Shown: positions 34,941 to 48,654, counted from the first letter of the stretch. The stretch is 64,000 bases of DNA from Rhodocollybia butyracea (GCA_015501585.1 JADNRY010000045.1:124001-188000); one strand, 5' to 3'. The notes: generated from the sequence alone by a model not told the origin. Translations and numbers: made by a program.

Positions 34941-37382
34941 ATGGTCGACGCACATCTCGTCGATAACAAAGCCACTTTTTCAGCGTTTTCTCATCTGCTA
35001 GATGCCCGCCTCTTACGTGCGCTTGCCGACATGGGTTTCAGCCGGCCAACGCTGGTTCAGTCAAAAGCAATTCCTCTGGCGTTAGAAAGCAGAGATATCC
35101 TCGCGCGTGCAAGAACTGGAAGTGGGAAGACGGCTGCGTATTGTATACCTCTGGTTCAGAAGATCCTGAGTGCCAAAAGTGTGGGTGAGTTTGCTTGGCT
35201 GGGATGCGGAATTGTAGTAATCCTAGAACTTTTGGTTCTAGGCGCTGGATTTGGAAGATTCTTCGAGGCAGGCTACCCGGGCTCTTATCCTTGTGCCTAC
35301 GAAGGAATTGTCGGAACAGGTGACAAGCTATCTTCGAGGTCTGTGTAAATATTGTGAAGATGTGGTCTTGGCGAACGCGGCGGCTTCAACTAGTGCTCAT
35401 CTGCAAAAGTGAGATTGAGAAGGAAATCATTTGTTGTATCTAATCTTTGCGCTTAGGACTATGCTTTCTGACCGCCCTGATATCGTGATAGCAACCCCTG
35501 CCCGCGCACTGGCCCTTTTACAATCCAAAGTCAGTATATATATATATCTTGGCTTATTTGCTCATCCCATCTGTTCTAGACCCTAGTTGCTTCTCAACTC
35601 GACTCTCTCGTTATCGATGAAGCTGATCTTGTCCTCTCATACGGTCATGATGATGATATCAGGCAAATCTTCAGCGGAGCCTACTTGCCCCAAGTCTACC
35701 AATCGTTCCTCATGAGCGCAACCATGACCGAAGACGTCGAGTTACTAAAAGGGCTTACACTGCGGAATCCCGTAAGTTTCTCTTTCAACACTCCTCGGAC
35801 CACCCGATGCTCAAAAGAGTTTACAGGCTATTCTCAAACTGGAAGATGGTGAAGACGAGGCTGCCCATCTTAGCCAGTATGCCGTGAGGTGCGTCTCGGC
35901 TAACATTCGCTTCCGCTTGCTTTCCGAATCTAAAACTTCTCGTGTGCTGTGCCCAGGTGTTCAGAGGTGGACAAGTTCCTTCTGACCTATGTCATCCTTA
36001 AATTAAAACTCATCCGCGGAAAATGTATACTTTTCGTCAACGATGTCGACCGAAGTTATCGCTTGAAGCTTTTTTTGGAACAGTTCTCGATCAAGAGCTG
36101 CGTCCTAAACTCGGAATTGCCCTTGAATTCAAGGTAAAAGTCCACTACTTTTCTATGTGATGTAATTTTTTTTACCAACGGCCGCGGGTACTTAGATATC
36201 ATACTGTGCAAGAGTTCAACAAGGGGGTCTATGATTATATCATTGCCACGGATGAGAGCGGCGCACAGGAAAACGATTCTGAAGATGAGGAAGATGAAGA
36301 CGATGGAGAAGAAGAATGTAAGCCTATTTTGTTCTATTCGCCCCTCCGTGTGGGTTTCTCGCTTCCAACTACTAACTACTACTTTACCACTACTACTAGT
36401 GACTAGCACTCAACGACCTGATCCAACAACCGAATCCGAGGCACCTTCCGAACCTTCTTCCTCATCCCGCAAACGCAAACGGAAAGCCGAAGCCGAAGCT
36501 GCCGAGTCGTCTAAATCCCAAAAACGGTCGAAAACGCGGACAAAAAGCAAAAGCGACCGTGAGTACGGTGTTACGCGCGGGGTGGACTTTGTCGATGTTG
36601 CGTGTGTGGTGAACTTTGACCTGCCGGTGTCCTCGAGGGCGTACACGCATCGTGTCGGTCGTACGGCGCGCGCAGGCAGAACGGGTATGTCCTTATCGTT
36701 TGTGGTCCCGCGTGACCAGTGGGGGACGAACAAGGTGGTAGGCGGCTTAGCGAGTGCCGAATACGACGAACGAGTCTTCGCGAAAGTCGAGAGTGAGCAA
36801 GCGGCGCGGGGGAGTAAGATAAAGGAGTACAAGTTTGATATGAAGCAGGTAGAGGCGTTTAGGTATCGGATGGAGGACGCGCTGAGGAGTGTCACGAGGA
36901 GCGCTGTGAAGGAAGCGCGGGTCAAAGAGCTGAAGATGGAGATTTTGAATTCTGACAAGTTGAAGGTAAGAGATTAAATTTGGATCATTCTTCTTGCTTC
37001 CTTCTTATCAATCGCAATCGCAATCGCTCATCTTGCATCTTGCTTTGTGTTTTTCGGTTTCTAGGCCCATTTCGAAGATAACCCCTTGGACCTAGAATAT
37101 CTGCGTCATGACAAGCCGCTGCACCCAACGCGCGTCCAGCCGCACATGAAACACGTACCAAAGTACTTGCTTCCTAAAAGTGCTGCCCCTGTGCCTGGGG
37201 AGACAGGCAGCCCATCGGTGACGCAACGGCCTGAAGGGGAGGGCGAGAAACCGGCTGGGTTTGTACCGTTTAGAAAAACGGCACATGCGCGTGGGCGTGG
37301 TCGTGGTCGGGAGCGGGGGAGAGGCGGCCATGGAAAGAACGGGGAGGTGGGAGGGGTGGGAAGAAGAAGTCGGATCCTCTGA
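34941..37382 (+). CDS. DBP9: DEAD-box RNA helicase, Dbp9/DDX56 type
   Basis: Exons join from [20 protein letters not shown] to about 37382. Helicase motifs in order: Q-motif region ([12 protein letters not shown]), ARTGSGKT (I), [10 protein letters not shown] (Ia), [23 protein letters not shown] (DEAD), FLMSATM (III), [20 protein letters not shown] (IV), [10 protein letters not shown], and [13 protein letters not shown] (VI). An acidic linker and a [15 protein letters not shown] basic insert sit inside the second domain, as in Dbp9. The C-terminal part ([20 protein letters not shown]) is characteristic of Dbp9/DDX56. These nucleolar helicases act in 60S ribosomal subunit assembly. The last 20 or so codons are in a G-rich stretch; a more protein-like tail ending in KKFGR and a stop at 37397-37399 lies in the next frame, so the true end may be 37399. 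Confidence 0.88.
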
Positions 37383-37399
37383 AAAAGTTTGGGAGATGA

Positions 37400-38516
37400 T
37401 TAGCGATAGCGAGTACCCTCCACCCAGCTGCTAATGTTTTTTCTTTTTCTCCCAACTACATTCAACTACAGTTCTTTTTCTTTTCTTCGTTGTGATGCGC
37501 TATTACGCTAGCCTCGGTGGTATGCCGTACCGGGGGTGCCAGACTCTGTTTCGTTTCGTTCCCTGGATACAGTTTGTGCAATTTCTCTCATCTGACGTGA
37601 AGCCAAGACACATTATTAGCAACCCAGGCTATCGACAAGTACCTGCTTCTTGAATCTGGATGATTCTGTGGCGTTGGGGTTCGTAACCCGCATAAACTTC
37701 GAGAGGCCCTCAGGAATTTGGAATTGTGGGTCTTGGAGAGAGAAGTTCGGCGCAGACTTGTCCGTTGTTCGAAATTCTTTTCAGGTTTCTTTGCGTAAGC
37801 TTGGTCTTGGGCGCCCAAGCCTGGCGAGGGTTCTTTATTTTCAGTGTCGAGAGATCCGGAAGAACGGTCCATTTGTGGCATTTTGTGCCTTTACATATTA
37901 CGGTCTTCGTTGCGAAACGATTTTGGTAACAATTTTTGGTGTACGATGGAATCCCTCGGTGTGTGATGGACCGGTAGGTCCACGGACCTAAGTGAGATCT
38001 GCGGGGCGCAGCTTTCGCCTAAACGTGAGTACTCGAGTCTTTTGGTGCCTTGTTTGCTAGGTCGAGAGATTGTATACAGCTGGTTCGTAAAAGAAAAAAG
38101 TCAATCACTTCTATCCTCGGCACACAATTCAATTCTTTTGCAGTTCTTTTACAGTTTTTTGGTGTCCCTGGGTCGATCACGAACTTCTTGTAACTTCTTG
38201 TACGGGCCCAATCACCTCCGTCGCTAGACGAAATTCCGGTTAGAACCCAGAGCCAGGCCAACTTGCAACTAATCTAGAGCCAAGCGGTCAATCATTCATA
38301 CCGTACCATACCATAACCAACCATAACCATAATTAAAGTGGACCTTCTTTCAATCTTTCACACTTTACTTAAATGAACGAAATCGAGGCACATTTACACT
38401 ACTACCTCGAGACCCACCCTCCTATCCAGTCTCAGCCCTTTATCTTCCTTTATCTTCCTTTATCTACCCTCCAACCTCACCGCCAATCCTTCCAGCTCCA
38501 CCCCCCACTGGCAGCC
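37400..38516. other. 1.1-kb intergenic region
   Basis: Frames at 37588-37881 (-) and 37650-37991 (+) overlap and have no supporting features. CCTTTATCTTCCTTTATCTT repeats lie near 38437-38465, a pyrimidine-rich tract typical of fungal core promoters, just upstream of the kinase start. Confidence 0.4.
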
Positions 38517-40407
<1,891 letters not shown>

Positions 40408-40801
40408 ATGAGGGGCGAGGTGTTTTAGAAATTAGATATATAGGTTACGATTATGTATACGGAGGAAGGAAGAAACGAACGAACGATCGAAAGTCAAAAC
40501 AACAACGTTTTTTGTAACATAGAAAATACGTATACCCCCCACTGACACATATACCAATATACCCCAATCCCAATCTCAAAGTTTTTTTCTCATTTGCATT
40601 CATGACTCGCGTTTTTTGTTTCGTTGAGTATCTCCAGCGCCGTTCCGGAAATCCCTGACTGGGCCCTTTATCTGAAATAAAATAAAATATGTCCAATCAA
40701 ACATTCAGTGGCTTTTGTGCGTAAGCTACAGTCCAATGCCACAAGCATTGCGAAGGTGTATTCCACTCCTGCTCCATTGCTATACTCTTTCATCCTCTGA
40801 C
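40408..40801. other. Kinase 3' UTR and spacer
   Basis: The 3' flank (GTTTTAGAAATTAGATATAT, GAGGAAGGAAGAAACGAACG, CATTTGCATTCATGA) is the source of two downstream copies. No gene. Confidence 0.5.
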
Positions 40802-41674
40802 TCAAACATCCCGGTGGCAAGGAAAGCTGGTTTCAGTACTGGTATAGATGCAATGAAAAAGCCTCTTTTGGCCTTTGAATTCGAAATCCAAATCTTGAGA
40901 ATCCAGCCTCGGAAGAGCAGTAGTCTGCTCTTGTATACTGACAAAACCAGCATCTTTCAGACGTCGGCCGAGGGTCCTGTTTAAATCCAATGCAAGTCCC
41001 TTATTGATAGATGCCGTGGTAAGCGCATCCATATAGGGCCTCATCGGACCTCCAGATATTGTAGCCTCAGGACCAGTCTCCAACAGTTGGATCCACCCTC
41101 CCGGTTTCAAAACGCGATACAATTCCTCCAATACTGTTCCCCATTGCTCAGGTGTAAGTGCGCCGCAGAGCAGTCGTTGATTGATCAGTTTAAATTTATT
41201 ACTCCACGACTCTGGGAGATCTGTAACAGAGTGTACAGCGAAAGTGACATTTTGTGGATGCTGAGTGGGGAAGAGGCGCTGACTGATATCAATACCAGTG
41301 AGAGAAACGCTTGGGTGAACCTCCCGAGCAAGATCCAGTAGCCAAATGCCTGCTACTACATTAATTTTATTCCAAATTTCAGGATAATGGATACAGACCG
41401 GTTCCAGTTGCACTCTCGAGTATCTCGTCACCAGGATCAAGTGAGATGTTTGGGACGCAATGAGCTGCTCCTCAAATAAAACTCGCGTCAAGTATCGATT
41501 CTGCAGATTGAGTCTATAAGGCAACGATCGAAAGGATATCAGTCTCGTATTTCCTGCCGAATGTAAGTATGGCGCATACTCACACGTGCTCTCGCACTGC
41601 CACTGTCCGTATATACAACGATTCGTACATTTAGACCACCATCCCAGATAACCCCGTATAACGACTATTACCAT
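40802..41674 (-). pseudogene. SAM-dependent methyltransferase remnant
   Basis: The minus strand encodes RLNLQNRYLTRVLFEEQLIA, then in a different frame DPGDEILESATGTG (SAM motif I). This joins across a 50-nt intron to IWLLDLAREV, SLTGIDISQRLFP, VTFAVHSVTDLPESW and VLKPGGWIQLLETGPE. These are class I methyltransferase motifs of a family common in agarics. The frame changes by one base at about 41440, between SQTSH and L-D-P-G. The C-terminus after QTTALPRLD loses family resemblance, and no convincing start was found. It is most likely an inactivated copy. Confidence 0.6.
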
Positions 41675-42977
41675 CGCGTATTCTCCTGTTGCCTGAAGCC
41701 TAGCTTCGCCTCTAGAATATAACGTGGTCCTGTCAATGTGTGCATCTGTTCGTTAGTGTTCTGTCGGGACTGAACGACAGCCTTTCACCGAAGGTAAGCC
41801 CATACACACCTCTCTCGCTCATCCTTGATATAGGACACAATGTAGTGGGACGCAAAAGGACGTTCCTCAATATGTGACGAGTTTACAGCCATCCGTGTGG
41901 ACTGTCGGCCGAGTACTAGTGTCTTAAAGTGTCTTATTTAAAAAGTGCAACTGGTGATCATTGGTATTAGCATGGGAGGCGTAACTTCCTGTCAAATGTT
42001 TGATGAAGGCTAGTGTAAGGGCGGCGGGCACTAGCGGGCACTCCTCTTCCTCAATATATGGCAAACTGCCAGCCATTTCATCGTAAATTTAGAAGAGGAC
42101 GTGCTTCGTGTTAGAAAGAGTATGGAAAGATGCAAAACTGATGGTGATATTTGGGGATTGTGGCAGAAGGTCGAGGAGTACTAATCAGCAAAACGTGGGT
42201 GAGCTGGAGTCGTTGTCAGGCACTATCCAAGCACAACCGTACGACTGCGGCTGGGGGGGAATCCCCTCCCCCTCCCACAAGTCACAGGATCAGTTACTAA
42301 TCTTGTCACAGCCGTTTCCAGCGGCTCAGAGCTGTACACGGAAGGCGGCTTCCCATGCACCCACATTTTGTTGATCAGTTGAGTTGACAGGAGAACCTCG
42401 TCACCTTCAAAGATATATCTACCCTTGCAACTCAATCCTGTGATCTGAAGCTGTAAAAGAGTATATCCTTATTTGAGATGGGATATGCTGTTTTGGCCAT
42501 CATGTTGCCCTTCAAGTTGCCATTGTAAGATAATTGTCGATGTTATCAGGTGACAGGAATAAGTAAAATACTGCGTCTAGTCAAACATATGGCTTCCATA
42601 CGTACTAAGCTACAGTCCAATGCCACAACTACTGCGAGGGCGCGTTCCAAAGGACAAAGGCAGGGTAACAGCCCCTTTGGAGGAGAGTTAAAATTGAATT
42701 CATTTATAGGTTGTTTACTAGTAACCAACTAGTAACTAACGCGCTCTCCAAATGAGACCAAAGTATAAGGGTGCAAGCGCCTCCTCTACATGCAGCAACC
42801 GCATTTTGATTGCGAGTTTAGGTAAATTGAAAAGGCTTAGAAGAAACTGGCCAGGTATTTCCAAAAAAGCAATATCTACGAGAAAAAATTTCCAGCCACC
42901 GAAAAAAAACGGGATTTTCACTCATTTATGCAAGGCACAGGCGGTACACTATACTCCATTTCTGGTACTACTACTCA
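41675..42977. other. 1.3 kb without a supported gene
   Basis: A short direct repeat GCTACAGTCCAATGCCACAA occurs at about 42610 and at 40726, hinting at a dispersed element. A-rich runs near 42870-42910. Small frames only. Confidence 0.4.
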
Positions 42978-43819
42978 CTATTTTGGCAGTTGTGCTGGTT
43001 GTGGCCGTGGTGCCGGCGGCGGCTGTGCTGGTGCTAACTCTCGAAGAAGCTGAGAGGTTGGTGGCCGTGACTTCCTTTCCACGTAAGCCCTCCACGCTGC
43101 CTCGTCATCTTTCGTGCCTCTGTTATTAACCCTGTTATCCCAGAGTACAATCTCTTCCTTCAGCCCCGTCCACTGCTTCAGATCCTCATCTCGCGAGAGG
43201 TGAGCCCAGAATATTTCATCAAACTTGGGCTCATCTTCTCGTTGTGGTAGTGTTCTGTACCTCTTGAGTTTGTGAACTTCCGTCACCGCTGGGTCTAGCT
43301 GAAAAACCGAAGTGTAGTGACCGCTCCCATCCTGCCCAAACCCCAAGCGCCATCCAACACATGGCCAGGGGCCGCAAAAAGGAGCGGCGTCAAATCCCTC
43401 GAGCACAAATATACACATGCCATTGATAAGGGTCCATATGCTGTCAGGATCGGTAGGATCGCCAGGATCATTGGCGTAACGAACTTTATTCCTTGGAAAG
43501 TGCTCCTTGCCCATTGCACCCTTGATGCTGAGGGTCATCCGCTTTTTGTCGGATGTCCCAAACTTCAGTTCGGTGAACTTCAATTCCTTCAACTCCTGCT
43601 GATCGACTTCATCAGGGATATGGCCAAGCACGGCAACTCTATATGACTAGTAATAGTCGTGAGTAAATGAAACCGAGACTCTTGTCGAGTTGATTCTACC
43701 TCTTTTTTTTCTTGACGAGGCGCGATGGGCAGAGGGGTAGGCATTGCATGCACAGTGACGGAGACGAGCATGGCGGCGAAGATGAGCCCAGCGTAATGGA
43801 CGTTTGGTGTGATTAGCAT
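42978..43819 (-). CDS. Secreted agaric protein of unknown function
   Basis: Two exons: start at 43819 (MLITPNVHYAGLIFAAMLVS, a signal peptide), GAG|GTAGAA intron of about 53 nt ending CTAG, then SYRVAVLGHIPDEVDQQELK onwards to a stop at 42978; about 260 aa. The mature part contains LKFGTSDKKRMTLSI, a middle region with FCGPWPCVGWRLGFGQDGSG (two Cys, likely one disulfide) and a Pro/Gln-rich tail (PPPAPRPQPAQ). I recognise the pattern of a family of secreted agaric proteins but not a function. A TATA box lies at 43911-43920. Second-exon codon use is more GC-rich than the surrounding DNA, as expected of an intact gene in a decayed neighbourhood. Confidence 0.7.
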
Positions 43820-43910
43820 GGCAAAAGAGCGGTATCGGAGTCTTTGGGTAGTGTAGTGAGTAAAGTGGGTGAACTGAGCCAGCAGTTGGCCCATCCCATC
43901 GCGTCGCTCC

Positions 43911-43920
43911 CTCTTTTATA
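43911..43920 (-). promoter_or_regulatory. TATA box of the secreted protein gene
   Basis: TATAAAAGAG on the minus strand, about 92 nt upstream of the ATG at 43819. Confidence 0.5.
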
Positions 43921-44279
43921 GGCTGAAACGAGTTAAAGGCTCAAACACATGAAACATGTCACGACAGGTTTTACAGATGCGAAGGCTTTTCTCGCATCAA
44001 TAATTGATCCTTAATGCTGCTGCGCAGCAATCCCCGACTACAAGACAAATAATTATCTTGTCACTCCCCTTTTAAGTGGCTATCACCCATCAACCATCTA
44101 GTCAAACTTTGCTTTAGCCTTTGAGAGTTAGTTGAGGTTGCTTCAACAGGCTTCTGCCTACTTGCAACCTGCTGCCCATGGTCCAACCTTCTTTCAACTT
44201 TAGTCTTTATGTAAGCCACTCATGTAGGTTTTCCTGTAAGAAAACTTCACATGAAAACTTCACAAGTAAACCCAATAAA

Positions 44280-44622
44280 AATAGCAAGAGAGAATATGCT
44301 CTGGGTGTGCCCCCCTGAGAAAATGTGCTTGACGCCTACAGCAGACCATGCAAAAGAAAGAGTCAATCAAAAGTTACAAGTGATACAAGGTAAAGTTGCA
44401 ACTTGAGAATGTCACAAGCAAACTGGTAAAGATTTGGGAACTGCTCCCACCACTCCAAGGGATCTGTTGACATGCCACTGATCGGGCTAACAGTGATGTG
44501 GAAGTACTCATTGAGCTTTTCCTGGAGAGAAGATGGTGCGATGCGCCAGTGTCCCCTATACAGAGAAAGTCAACTTTCTCGGGTAAGTCCATTTCAACTC
44601 TTTGAGTTTATCAAGCAGGTAA
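44280..44622 (-). mobile_element. Decayed hAT transposase C-terminal region
   Basis: On the minus strand from about 44522 the frame reads EKLNEYFHITVSPISG, then STDPLEWWEQFPNLYQFACD. This is the signature start of the hAT dimerisation domain (D-P-L-x-W-W). After interrupting stops, KHIFSGGHTQSIFS near 44290-44333 matches the later E-R-x-F-S-G-G position. Stops and a frame change show it is dead. A CAGGGTTGAGTCTGGGTCCC sequence (minus strand) near 45003-45022 could belong to the element's end; no matching terminus was identified. Confidence 0.6.
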
Positions 44623-46055
44623 AAATCAAGTATGGATGAAAATGTGAATACTTCTCAGCATATAGGTGACTGGAACAATCACCAACCTCTCTTGGAAAGG
44701 ACTTCATTGGACATCCTCACTCTAGCACCAGGATGTTGTAACTCATACAATGCTCTATATCAGCCATTGTTGAGCCAATACAACTTATACTTACAGTCTG
44801 AGTGGCTGTGCCAGATACTTTTGCATTTGGCTCTCATGATAAATACCAGAACTGAGGTAAATAGTCTATGCCAGTCTATGTTACCTAAATGCCTCAGTGT
44901 AAGTATTTTGAGGCTTGTTTAGATTCACGTGACAGAATGAACTGTTTAATCTGACCCAGGGTCATGACCCAGACCCAACCTAACCCTGACCCAACTCCCC
45001 CAGATGGGACCCAGACTCAACCCTGCACAACGCTATGTAAAATAACCCGTACATAGCCGTATAAATACGGCCGCATACGGCTCCTATATGGCCCGTAAAT
45101 TAGCCAGCTCTGACCAGCCCATACTACTTAAGCAATGACAAGCATCCACATCTGCCAATACAACACTGTAATACACTAGTGTTTTTTTTTACTTGATCAC
45201 AGCTAATCACGGCTGGTTTGGGGTTGGTTTGGGGCACTGAACTGGAGCAATGCTCTGATGCACGCCATACGGTACCCAACACACTAACCCAGTTCAATAG
45301 TATGTACAAAATCCAAGTTACTTGCAAGTTACCGTAGGGCCTAGGGCCCATTTTGCATGAAATTGTACAGACCTGGGTACAGATGCAGATTACTAGTTTT
45401 GGAAGTTGTAGTTACAATTCAAGTTGTGTTTATAAGCTCAGTTTTAATCATTTAATGTACTTCTTAATCAAAATACATTGATTCTACTGACTTGAACACA
45501 CTTTGAGTGAATATTTCTACTGCATACATGATCCTCTGTTGTTCTCCTTCTGTACTTAAGTACTTGGGGTCACATCTTGCCCCTTCATCTTACATTATTT
45601 GCTGTTAATCTAGTACTTGCTTACTCATATTTCTGCTACTGACTATGCTTAACTGACCCTTAACTTTCATTAACTTTCACTAGCATTTGATTGACTTCGT
45701 TTGAGCAATGTTTGAGTGCAGATAAATGATATGATCCGACGGATGATAAAGTCACGTGTGCACGCGACGCAGTTTGCGACCAGTGCGAAAACCTGAGCAC
45801 CAAAGTCGCATCGCGTGCACAGGGAGTGAACAAATTCCAGTAGTTCTCACAATTCCAAAGAGAAACTTGGCCCCTGGTATAGATTGTATATACTTCCAAC
45901 AATGTTGTTTGAGGGTAAGGTTAGGAAGGAAGGTGCTCCGCTGATTGTTAATCCAGTATGAGAATGGCTATTATATACTAAATGTGTGGGCACTATTAAA
46001 AATCACTGTGTGATTAGTTGAAAAGCAGCCGCGTTGATGAGGTGACCCTGGGATT
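44623..46055. other. Repeat-derived region, no gene
   Basis: Includes a GACCC/CCAACCC-rich tract at 44955-45020 and a palindromic tract (CCGTATAAATACGG) at 45056-45070. An imperfect inverted repeat, GTGCACGCGACGC with GCATCGCGTGCAC, lies at about 45757-45820. Frames are short. Probably the body of an old transposon. Confidence 0.4.
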
Positions 46056-46619
46056 TATTGAGCGAGGTGCACGAGTAGATAGAAAATAGGAATAGGAAGC
46101 AGGATTTCAAACATATGAGTGGGACTCCTAGACACAAAAAGAGCTGCGACAATAATTACTGGCAGAGCAATAATCAAGAAACTGTAAGGAATATTGTCTA
46201 ACGGATGATATGCATGATATGAGAACATACCTGGCAGAGTGACGATAGAGAAACTGGTAAAGTCAGTGTGTCACTCCGCCAGTGGATAAATACGCTACAA
46301 CTTAGGTCCAAGTGAGAGGCCCAGAGGATGGGTCCAGGCTGATGACAATAAGCCTGGAGACTCCTGGAGAACACCCAGAGAATTGTGCGGACAAATCTGG
46401 GGAAGAACTCACCAGAAGAATATCCTCTGATAGAGGGAGTATAGTGCCGTCGTTGAAGGAACACGGGTGCTCCTCCCTCAACCATGTCAATAAATTGTGC
46501 CGCGCGGAAATTTCGGCAGATACACCTCCGACACTGCTCCCGCTCATGCTACTGCCCCAGCTTAGTATCGGACTCCTTTTGCTCTTGAAATGTTTTATGC
46601 TCACGCTCTTCACTCTCAC
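46056..46619 (-). CDS. Possible small membrane protein gene
   Basis: A minus-strand exon candidate (start 46619 or the internal Met of MSGSSVGGVSAEISARHNLL) runs to a GTGAGT donor near 46411. A downstream open segment at about 46056-46190 encodes FLIIALPVIIVAALFVSRSP, a good membrane span, and ends in a stop. The middle exon and exact joins are uncertain. No family recognised; could be a relic. Confidence 0.25.
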
Positions 46620-47210
46620 GTATCAGTTATATGATTATCCCAATGTGCATCAGACTGCTTCAAGATCTTGATGTATCATCACCGCTTATGCTACTTAGTT
46701 TTGCTCTCGAGATGCACTCCACTGAGACATTTATGAGTTGCATCCCATTGTGTGCCGGACTTATTGTTGTACTCATTGCTCGCTGTTGCGTCATTTTAAA
46801 CTTGGTGGTTAATCTAGCTAGTAGGTAATCAAAACAACCAAACATCCAGCACTGAGGTGTTTCAGTACTTCCAATAGAGTATAATTCGTCTGAAGGCAGT
46901 ACAACCGGGCAACTACCTGTCCACAATAAGTGGGATAAGATACTGCTAAGCCGAGAAACGGCCACTGCGAAAGCACATGTCATAGGCACGGAAGGAACTC
47001 AAGCCGACGACCGTATCAAATCGGAATGGGGAGATCTGGCAATCACCAAATGGACTAACCGGCATCGCGGCTCAACATCAGGTGGGAAAGAGATACCCGA
47101 TCTGGCGATTTTGGAAGAATCCAACACTCATTTGACACCTACAAGACCCTCCCTTCCCTTCGGTCAGAGTCGGGGATGTTTTGTAAGTGAGGCGGCTGCC
47201 GATTGATGGG
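46620..47210. other. No supported gene
   Basis: A plus-strand frame at about 46980-47204 (ADDRIKSEWGDLAITKWTNR) is open but has no start or partner exons. Confidence 0.3.
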
Positions 47211-47430
47211 GCATAGGTGTTTTAGAAATTAGATATATACGATACGATTATGTATACAGAGGAAGGAAGGAAGAGATGGAAAGTCAAACACAACAGCGGT
47301 TTTTGCAACATAGAAAATACGTATACCCCCCAGGCAATGATATATACCAATATACCCAATCCCAAGTTTGTTTTCATTTGCATTCATGATTGAAATGATC
47401 ACTTCGTGTTTTGTTTCGTTGTGATAGTAC
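47211..47430 (+). repeat. Copy of the AGC kinase 3' UTR
   Basis: TGTTTTAGAAATTAGATATA, then GAGGAAGGAAGGAAGAG, GAAAATACGTATACCCCCCA and CATTTGCATTCATGA parallel 40421-40605 with few changes. No kinase coding sequence precedes it. Confidence 0.8.
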
Positions 47431-48092
47431 TAGTATTATCTTGGCTTCAGTCATCCATCATCCTTGAGCTTGAGCGCCTTGTGACGGACATCGCCCAAAG
47501 GCTAGTAGTAGCCTATTAACAGATTATAACCCAGTAAATCACATCTATGAGCTTTAACCATTGTGAAGAAAGTCCAGCACACTTCCGGAAGTACTTGAGC
47601 ACAAAAAAATGACTAAATAACATCTCCCTGGTAGAATTGGAATTGCTTACACGGCCCATTCAGCCTCAGCTGAAAGCGGTCCCCCGAAGGGAACTAGCCG
47701 GTCCCTACGCCAGCACGGGCAGCGAGCTCGACTCTCGTGGAGAAGGTAGACTGCGAGGCCAACGCACGGATGTTAGCAAGGCCAGGTACATACGTACAAG
47801 GCTAGCTGTTACGATTACTTATCTACAGCTTAATGATGGAGCACATTTTCCCCCTAACCAAAAAGAGGAAGAGTGCTAGGGTAAAACCAGATCCCCATGC
47901 AGGCGTAACCGCACTGTGGCCTTACTGGCTCTTGCGAGATTCTGGGCAGCATCCCATGTTATCCCTATTCACACGGGTTGCCAAAACCCACGCAACCGGC
48001 GGCGAAACCGGCGCACCAGCACTCCAGGGGATCATGTGAAACAAAAAGCAAACGTACCAATATACATAGCATGGATCCCACCAAACTCCCCA
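47431..48092. other. No supported gene
   Basis: A plus-strand frame at 47637-47879 contains AVPRRELAGPYASTGSELDS but no domain. The segment just left of 48093 is probably the 3' UTR of the LINE fragment. Confidence 0.3.
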
Positions 48093-48440
48093 CTACATTT
48101 CATCCTCTTCATCTTCTGAGCCATAAACGATGCGAGTATTAGTTAGTGATAAGGACCAGAGTTGAATAGCGTTGTGGATAAATTTGGCGGTGGTTCTAAC
48201 TTCTGTCCATGAGAATATCGCACGCTTAAGCAAGCGGAACGCATCGCCGTCGCTAAGCTGAATTTGTGGGTTAAGATCTGGGATAGAAGATGTGAGTGAC
48301 GCTCGAAAGTGAGTACGGATTGGCAAAAGTTCGGGAATGCCTGAACATTGTAATAAAACATGTTCGGGAGTTTCAAACGGCACACCACATCGACGACAGA
48401 TTATATCGGCTAGTACACGCGCCTGTCATAAATGAGCTGA
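48093..48440 (-). mobile_element. 5'-truncated non-LTR retrotransposon (LINE) tail
   Basis: The minus strand reads ARVLADIICRRCGVPFETPE followed by HVLLQCSG, a C-x2-C-x(6-8)-H-x(3-4)-C zinc-binding motif. This is typical of the C-terminal end of fungal LINE polymerases, and the frame continues about 80 residues to a stop at 48093. Nothing of the reverse transcriptase is present upstream. It is the dead 3' end of an insertion. Confidence 0.65.
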
Positions 48441-48515
48441 TGATGGTAACGCGCGAAAGCTGGGTTCGACTCCCAGCCAGGGAGTTACGACCAGTGCAAT
48501 CCCGTACATGTTTTT
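48431..48515 (+). other. tRNA-like polymerase III unit lacking an anticodon arm
   Basis: AGCTGATGATGGTAACGCGC (D-arm/A-box-like) is followed after 5 nt by a perfect T arm: CTGGG, loop TTCGACT, CCCAG (48460-48476), with B box GGTTCGACTCC. A run of seven T's at 48511-48517 could terminate transcription. No anticodon arm and no 5' acceptor strand matching CCAGGGA can be found, so it is not a normal tRNA gene; a SINE head or tRNA pseudogene fits. Confidence 0.45.
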
Positions 48516-48654
48516 TTAACTCTGTTTTGTGCCTTATTGCGGAACTAGATACGTAGTACTTTTTATATCAGATTATCACGGCTGATAAAATACTGTAAAG
48601 CAAGGTCTAATTAAAGACAAAGGAAACAATTAAAAGGTTATCTATCTATCTACT

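Noticed and set aside
36206..36406. DBP9 interrupted by a stop near 36405
   Set aside because: A GTAAGC to CTAG intron (about 36316-36400) restores the frame from the acidic linker into [11 protein letters not shown], so it is normal splicing.
36410..36958. Minus-strand open frame of 182 codons
   Set aside because: Antisense shadow of the DBP9 coding exon with GC-rich codons; the sense strand has helicase motifs.
44374..44592. Retropepsin-like D-T-G-A-S-H-H-L motif suggesting a copia element
   Set aside because: The motif is in a frame that overlaps the clearer hAT dimerisation sequence in another frame; no reverse transcriptase, integrase or LTR nearby.
45757..45820. Inverted repeat GTGCACGCGACGC/GCATCGCGTGCAC as a transposon end
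   Set aside because: Spacing is about 40 bp and no target duplication or second copy is visible; more likely a chance hairpin.
46302..46671. Plus-strand gene of 119 codons
   Set aside because: Shares the region with a minus-strand candidate of better composition; itself lacks features. The minus candidate is kept only at low confidence.
48421..48490. Complete tRNA gene
   Set aside because: T arm is perfect, but there is no anticodon arm and no 5' acceptor strand able to pair with CCAGGGA.
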